This document shows positions 56,801 to 64,000 of a stretch of DNA of 64,000 bases, piece after piece. Each line of letters begins with the position of its first letter. Position 1 is the stretch's first letter. Under the pieces are notes generated by a model, which was not told the origin of the DNA, searched no databases, and saw only the letters and a program-made list of their open reading frames with translations. The position numbers and the translations under genes were made by a program. The DNA lies in NCBI RefSeq assembly GCF_020382885.2, contig NC_058506.1, positions 11,944,318 through 12,008,317 on the forward strand. The letters are read 5' to 3'. Source of the stretch: Scatophagus argus (lineage: Eukaryota; Chordata; Actinopteri; Scatophagidae).

Positions 56801-57700
56801 TTGTTTGTGGTAGCCTCAGTAAAATGAAACATTCTTTTCTTTTCATCTTTTATCATCATCTTTTTCTTTTGTTTCCTTATATTCTCATACAGCACATGAA
56901 CTGAACCTGCTCACACAGTGACACTGGATTTTCCAATAGCTTTAATTTTCTGTGTAACCTTTCAATTTCCTCATAAATTTTTTAACTCTTACCCCAAGTT
57001 AAAGTTCAGTACATCTTAAATGTTATGGCACTCTAATGATCAATTGCTCAAAGTGACACTTTCCTCCAGCATCTAAAGTAAACCTGTGAATTTTAAATGT
57101 GAAGAGATTAGTACACAGCAGGACAGTAACGAGCTGAAAAACAGTTTCCAGGAAACTTGAGTGTTTGTATGCCACCGAGTGCTGCCTGCAGCTGTATATT
57201 TTGATTATCTGTTTCTGTTTTGGTTTGATGTCAGAGACAAATGCACTATAATGAACATTACTGAACTTATTGCTCCTTCTCCCTCAGATAATAGCTTAAT
57301 CAGGCTTTTCTAAATACATTACCCTTCTAATATCAATATGATAATATAAAAGTTCATCTCTACTCTCTCTTTACTCTCTAAGATACTGTGTACACGATAA
57401 CAGTGACCTCATGCTTAGTATATCTTACCATACTATGTTTTTAAACAACCGCCAATATTAATGCTCACATTAATTCCAGTAATCTATCACCTCTACTTAA
57501 AATGGCATTTGACCATTTTATATCACGCACACAACACAGCACAGGATCTGCCACCACAACCCAAAAGACTTGAAGTTTTAAAAGTAGTGCCTGCAGCAGA
57601 GTGCTCGAGTGTTCCTCTTCCTGCTGCTCCTCAGAGCTCTGTGAGACCAAAATGGAATCAAGGATGACAGACATGAGAGGCAAAAGATTAAGGGTCTTTG

Positions 57701-57760
57701 ATGTGTGTGTGTGTGTATGTTGTATATGTGTGTGTTTCGGAGGGGGGGGGGGGTGCTCTG
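57701..57760. repeat. GT microsatellite and poly-G tract
   Basis: A TG repeat near 57,701-57,735 followed by twelve G at about 57,742-57,753. Confidence 0.85.
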
Positions 57761-57840
57761 TGTGGTGCTCGTGACCTTTAGCTGTGTGGCATTTGAACTC
57801 TCTCTCCACTGTATTTGAACTGTAGATAACTGCAGACATG

Positions 57841-57880
57841 TCTCTCTCTCTCTCTCTCTCTCTCTCCCTCTCTCTCTCTT
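57841..57880. repeat. (CT)n microsatellite
   Basis: About 20 CT units with a single CCC interruption. Confidence 0.95.
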
Positions 57881-58023
57881 TTTGGGAAATTGTTTAAACT
57901 ATGCAGGAAAAAATGCTTTAAAACATTTTATTTTGTTGTCTTTTCTGGCTTTTTTCCATTCAGGTTAGAGTTTTAACCTCCAACCTCTAAATTTGGGCTT
58001 AAGATGATGTGAATGTTTTTTTT

Positions 58024-58040
58024 GGGGGGGGGGGGGGGGG
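58024..58040. repeat. Poly-G tract
   Basis: Seventeen consecutive G residues, able in principle to form a G-quadruplex, and a likely site of assembly length error. Confidence 0.95.
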
Positions 58041-61000
58041 TTCCTGCCAGGGGCAATTTAAAGAAGCTGAAAAAAGGGTGGCATTTTCATCAAGTTAAGC
58101 TCTTTCCTGATTTGAATTTTAGATATTGTTAATTTATCTAAAATAATTGCATTTTGAAATTCTTTAAGTGCCCCGAGGCAGAAAGTGAAAAATTTGAGTG
58201 TGTTTCTGAGCGACTGCGCAAACCTAATTGTAGATGATGATGCTGAGATTCGCAGCAAGACAGTGAAATACCCTGGAGACAGAAAAGTTAAGTGGCTGTC
58301 ATGAGATTTGGTAAACAAATCTTCTGTTTAACCTATGTTTAGTTGTGCATGCATGCACATAGGTGAGTGCATGGAAGTACAGCACAGCGTGCCTGCAGGG
58401 TTTGTTTATGATTCCTGATATTCCTCCCACCAACTGGGGATCTATGCCCCCTTTCACCACGCTCCAACTCAGATCAAAGGACAGACAGACTGACAGATGA
58501 GTCCTCGCACATCCTTCTATCAAGGATGTTCGGGGAATCTCAGCAACCTATCTCCTTCTGTAACAGAGAGAAGAAAGGCCAGGCTCAGTTACTCGTTTTC
58601 CCTATTGATCAGCAAGCAAAGCGGACTCCACTCGGGCTCTGGATGATAGGGCTCGGAGAAATCATTAAGGAACAGAGTGATGGGGAGAAAAGGATTGCAG
58701 TGCTCCAGTAAAGTGGGTTAGAAGACGTATCCCTGGAGTTTAAACTCCCTGTTGCTGTAGCTCATCAACCTGCTATGTTCAGTGCGCAGATGTGTGTTTG
58801 TGTGTGTGTACATGTGCAACTGTGCAGCTATGGAGAACCAGAAGCTGGGAAGAATATGCTATGATCTGCACAGGCATCAAATCATAATCACGATGTCAGA
58901 GGGTGGGATTATTCAAGTTACTCACAGCATTGAAAAGTGCATTTAAAAAAATTCAACATCATGATCCCAGAAACAATATGCTGGTTACTCAAGATAATCT
59001 ACTGTACACAGAACAGTTTTCTTATGGGCTACTTTTTAATGTATTGATGGTGTGAAGTAATAACTACTAGCCTTCCAGATATAGATTACTTGGAGTGAAA
59101 CAAATCATAGATACAGCAAACATAAAAATTAACCCTCACACTGAGCTCAACTGGTATGTCCTTGATTGATTCTTATCACTTGTTTGCATATCAGTATGCA
59201 TGCTCGTGTGTGTGTGTGTTTACCAAGCATCTGCGGGGGCTATAGGTTACTCTATATGACATTGATTAGCCATTAACCCAATCCTCCCTTTAGCCCAGTC
59301 ACTGACATTCCCTGAGGTGCTTCAGAGATGTGTGTGTATGTACATTAGAGAGAGAGCATCCCTGTAGAATTCAAAGGGATGCATTGCTAATTCCACTGTG
59401 ATTGACAGACTCCATTCCATTGCTGATAGGAGAATCCAGCAGAAGGAGACTCATGAAGCCTGTGCCTTTAAGCCAAACCTACTCCACGATGGAAACTCAA
59501 TCACCAAAACAATTAGTGTGTTATTAGAGTATTACTGCCCTCTATCCATCTTCTCTTTAGGTGATAATGAAATAATAGTAGTAGAAGTCAAATAAGTGAA
59601 AGGAAAAACGAAGCAGACAGCTGACAGGAGAAGAAGAGCTTAAGGATGGGAGATGCAAAATTCAATGAGTCAAAATGAGCAGAGTGAAGAGAGAGAAAGG
59701 GAGACTATGAAAGGAAAAAAAGAGAGCGGAAAGAGAGAAGCATGGAGGGATTGGCGTGAGGAGGAGAGTGGATGCCATACCCCAGATGCCATGGCTCAGA
59801 TCTGGTTTGTGACTCATGCTAGCTCACTGTGAACAGATGGTTTCTATGGTGCATGTGTGCACCCTAATATTCTTGTCTATACACACACACTCGCACACAC
59901 AAACACACGCTACGAGAGCAGCAAATTAGACGGGCCAATTAGATATGGCTGCCATTCTGCAGTTGAGGAGAGAAAAACCAACATGGCAGAGACTTACTGT
60001 AGCAGCAGAGTGAGGATGGGCTCAATGGGCCCATTCATTAACTGACACACTCCCAGTTTATTTTATCCAGCTCCACGATGATAGCTGTTTATGAGCTTAA
60101 CTGCTGATCCAGACCAACAAAAACATTGGTAATCTGAAAACAGGAGCATCAAAATCAAAAAAGATGCAAACCTGTTTTTCATTTCACCCACAGTTACAAG
60201 ATACAGATGATAGAGTTCTCATAGATGTCGTGTATGTTGGAATTAGTAAACGGCTAAATGGGTTAATGAAGAAATGAATTAGCTGAAAAGAGAACTGCAG
60301 TCATCAAATTTTTCCCAAATGATTAACACCATCTTCTCCTCTCCTACTGAGCTGCATATTTTCAGTCTGCAATGCAAAAGATTTGTTTTAACTGAACCAT
60401 TTTTTCAAGACATGGCACTATGAGGAGAATATATTTGGTGTGTTGTATTTTGCTGTGTTATGTTTCTGTCTGCTTGTAATGCAGAGAGCAAACAAACAAT
60501 TGCTAAGGTATGAAAACTAACCCTGATTCATTTGTTTTGTGCTCCTGCAGGCAAAGAAAGTAAAAAGTGCAACAACTTTAACACTCACACCACCTGAAGG
60601 GAATGAGTGTTACAACTACTTTTTGTGTTTTATAACTTAATAACATAAGGAATAATAGTGCAGCTTTACACTAACATTGTGTGGAAAACAAATATTCAGC
60701 TGGGTCTGTGGCTCTGAATCACCAAATGCAAGCTTTTGAAGATATTGTAAATGAAGGTTTTATTTGTTCTCTTTTCTATGCATCCATTGGCTAGGCCTTC
60801 TTAATGTTATGCCAAAATCTTTGGTAACTATGCACTCAGCACTGAAGTTACTACAGTAACCTTCACACAGTTCGCAAGGGTTGTGTTGTGAAAAGTAGAA
60901 ATGATTCTGTCTCTGGAGTTTGAACCAAAGCCATCTGATGAAATGATGGCCACTGTCCTTAATTTCCTCTGCTATCCTCTCTCTCTCAATCCTACTAGCT

Positions 61001-64000
61001 ATACATTCCTCATTTTTTTTCCTGATCTGGCTTAATCCTATTGTAACTTTTGTCTTTTGTTCTTGTCCTGTAAGCCTTTCCTGTTAGGGATGCTGTACTA
61101 TTGTATCCAGCAGGTTTTAGGCAGCACTACTGGATCTTCAGCCGTAGGAAAACTTTATCTCCAGGCATGATTGTAGTAAAATAATAACACCTTAGGGGGA
61201 AACATCTCTGATTCATTCAAATGTGATATACTTAAAATGCCTGTTTCAGTAAATGCAAGTCTACCATACAGGAGCATATCTCTCTCTCTCTCTCTCCTGT
61301 TGATCATAAAATAATTACCTGTACAGTATGTCATTCTGGTTGGACTGAACCTTTAAACTCCTGACATCAGGGTCCTGACAGAGGACAGGTGGCCTGTGGA
61401 TGCTGCTGTCAGCTGCAGCTGTTATCATCTAATCTATCCGTCTACGGCCCAGGTTCAGTCCCAACAGGGCCATTGCGTTGTGCCTTATGTATGCAGCTTT
61501 AACCTTGAATTTCACACACGTTGATGCAGATTCAACGTTGACACACACTTCTTGTTTCCAGAACCTTTTGTTGCTGGAAGGAATTAATTGTTTGATATGC
61601 GATTATGCAAATTTTAACAGCTGTTATGAAGGTTGTTTGTTTTTTGTTTGTTTGTTTTAGTTAAAATTCTGTTTTAATGTTTTAAAATAGAAAAAAAAAA
61701 TCCAACCATGAATTTAATTTACTTGTCATACTTGTCGACTGACACTGAATTACATGTAGTTAATGCTCAAAGTTTTTTGGAGACCAGCAAAATATTAATT
61801 CCATATTGCTCTTGGGAAACTATGAAACATAATGCAGACAATATGATGTGTGCATGCACTCACAAGGAATAAAATGCCTTCTACTTTGATGATTGGATGA
61901 TGTGTGAGAGAGATTTTAAGCCAAAGCTTCAAATGACTGAGAGGAAGCAACGATTGACAAACAGGAGCAGTGACAGGCTCTCATGAATACAATCTTCAGG
62001 GTTAATTACACGCTATGTCTTCTGCACTGCACAACAGGGCTGAATGAAGCTGACGTCTGTCTGTGAGAACATGTCGTCTAATCAAACAGAAACAACTCAG
62101 GTTAGACTTCATAATCACCTAAAATTATTTTTTTTAAAAAACATGGATAATTATCTTTCTTTTTCAAGATCTGGACATTTCTCTGTGTGGGATTGAAGTA
62201 TTTTAATTGTTTATATCTCTGTTTTAGTTTCTGTCCACACACGCTTTGTGTAAAAGAGTACTTAGATTTTTTAAAGGCTTTCAATCTATGGCATAATAAA
62301 AGCAAAATTTTGTTTATCCAAATAGCAAATTACTCACTATTCAGGGTATTTCTTTATGCTTTTTTCTGCTTGGTTTGGTTGAGTTTTATATTGTTATGCT
62401 TGTGTACCATAGCAGTATGCAGTAACAGTAACAAATCCACAACATTGCAGAGGGGATAGTACACTTTAAGAGGGAATAACATTCTTTTTATATACCATTA
62501 CATTTAGCTATTTATTTACTTGTTGGTTTGTAGATTATTAATTTAACTCCAAAACATATGATTAGATTTTTTATCAATTAAAATACCAAGTGCATCCTGT
62601 ATACATAAAGCAGCATTAGTTCCCCCTTGACCAGCTATGATAAAATGCCTCTTACACTTAAGTTTATTTGGCAGAATGTGAATGTGCTGATATACGTGAC
62701 AAGCACAGAAGGGTTTTTGCTATTCTGTGAAATGAAACACCTCAGAGGTGAAATTTTTACAGTCAAATTAAAACTGGTGCTTGTGCCAGTGATGTGTAGC
62801 TATATTACCACATTCCATATATACACAGCAAGGGAAAACTCTGAAAGTATGCATGGAAACTGAGAATGTGCAGAGTATGCTTCAATATCTGTTTCCTCTG
62901 CAGTCAGTGACAGAGATATAAGAGTCAGCGTTATTCTCGCATTAGTTTTGCTATGAGGTGCAAGCTGCTCCAATAAAATGGGCTCCCGCTGAGCTGAAAA
63001 AGCCAGCCGTCTTTTGTTCTCAGCTGTTTCTACATGCTCACGGTCCCTTATCTTATAATATCTTTGGTATTTTTCATCCATCATCATAATGATTGCCACT
63101 GGCTCCATTGCAGCACCATCCTTTTATTCTCCTTTTATTTGCTTTATCTTGAATCCGTGCAGCCAGTGTCTTCCTCCCTTCTTCTTCCTATCCTCCTCAG
63201 TCCTTCTCTCTGTTATCCATCAGCGGCTGGCACTTTGCCAATCAGTGATGCATATCAGCTTCCTTTTACTGTTAATGAAATTCACTAGTTTTTCTTTCAC
63301 TTTCTCTGCCCCTGAATTCCACCCTCCTTTTTATCCTACACAATATTCCTCACGCTTGTGTTTCTAACTATGCAATGTCATCATTTACTTTTCCTGTCTC
63401 TGTTCTGCGGTCTGGGAATTTCTTTATATATATATATGGGACCTATGACTAATGGGCACACCTCTGTTCATGTGAACCAGCCAGTTGATCCATGTCAACA
63501 CAGAGTTTAATACCAAAGTACCAAAGTACCAAAATACCATTCATCTTTTACTTAAAACAAAATAATTTTATTTGAGAGACTTACAAATGCTGTTTTTATC
63601 TTTAAGATAGAGGAAACAGTATCTGATACCAATGGAGTATCAGACTTAGTTGAGGTTGAACTGAAAACTGAACCCAAACTGAAATCATCCACATACAAAA
63701 ACCAAGATTTCAGTTTGCTTTTTTCATTTATCTTTAAGACTCTAACCTGCGCAAGTCATCGCACTGAGGATGTTGACAACAGTAATTGCGGAGCAGAGAT
63801 CATATCTGGCCTGGATGCACAGACTATGACCTTGACTGGCTAATGAGGAGGAAATACTATAAACAGCATCACTAATCAACTCCTGGAGGAGCTCTGGGAT
63901 GACGAATGAAGCTTTGGGAGTGTAGCACGCATGACTTGTATATGGAAACGTAGCAACATGAGCAGCACATACATACAGCAGACATCCTCATATGCAAAAC

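Larger units (their letters stand above)
55387..64000 (+). other. mtus2: Beginning of a long mtus2 intron
   Basis: No further mtus2 exon or other gene was recognised. There are simple repeats (57,701-57,760; 57,841-57,880; 58,024-58,040; a CT repeat near 61,280-61,295) and one possible degraded interspersed repeat near 56,725-56,800. The gene must continue because its conserved coiled-coil exons are missing. Confidence 0.6.

Overview
This is a stretch of a teleost fish genome, probably a percomorph. Evidence: compact intron-rich genes with GT-AG introns, many CA/GT microsatellites, and several interspersed repeats of a type common in spiny-rayed fishes. Three vertebrate genes lie on the + strand in tandem. 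All exon boundaries were read by hand from splice sites, reading-phase continuity and recalled family protein sequences; no alignment or RNA data were available.

Layout. 1-6,950: intergenic, AT-rich, with simple repeats, a duplicated ~120 bp segment and one degraded interspersed repeat. 7,211-16,099: a complete 18-exon paxbp1 gene (918 codons plus stop). 16,750-23,640: intergenic DNA and the likely 5' leader of the next gene, with two candidate noncoding exons (about 17,130-17,297 and 20,979-21,022), a truncated LINE tail and a second copy of the interspersed repeat. 23,689-31,123: slc7a1 (cationic amino acid transporter CAT-1), 649 or 648 residues. Its eighth and ninth coding exons (27,458-27,597 and 28,260-28,396) are alternative versions of the same segment. 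31,124-34,640: a probable long slc7a1 3' UTR. About 34,650-34,980: a candidate promoter and noncoding first exon. 45,540-55,386: the first three coding exons of mtus2, a microtubule plus-end scaffold; the gene continues past the window.

Inside the mtus2 intron 47,622-50,442 sits a complete, structurally intact pogo/Tigger-type DNA transposon (48,200-49,961): perfect 15 bp terminal inverted repeats, TA target duplication, subterminal repeats and an unbroken 418-residue transposase with all three catalytic aspartates.

Most interesting points: (1) slc7a1 carries the paired high-affinity-type and low-affinity-type exon cassettes usually described for SLC7A2 (CAT-2A/2B), with the same two affinity-determining differences; (2) the apparently intact, possibly recently active pogo element; (3) paxbp1 splice acceptors whose pyrimidine tract is replaced by GT repeat; (4) the same-strand slc7a1-mtus2 arrangement, unlike the convergent human pair.
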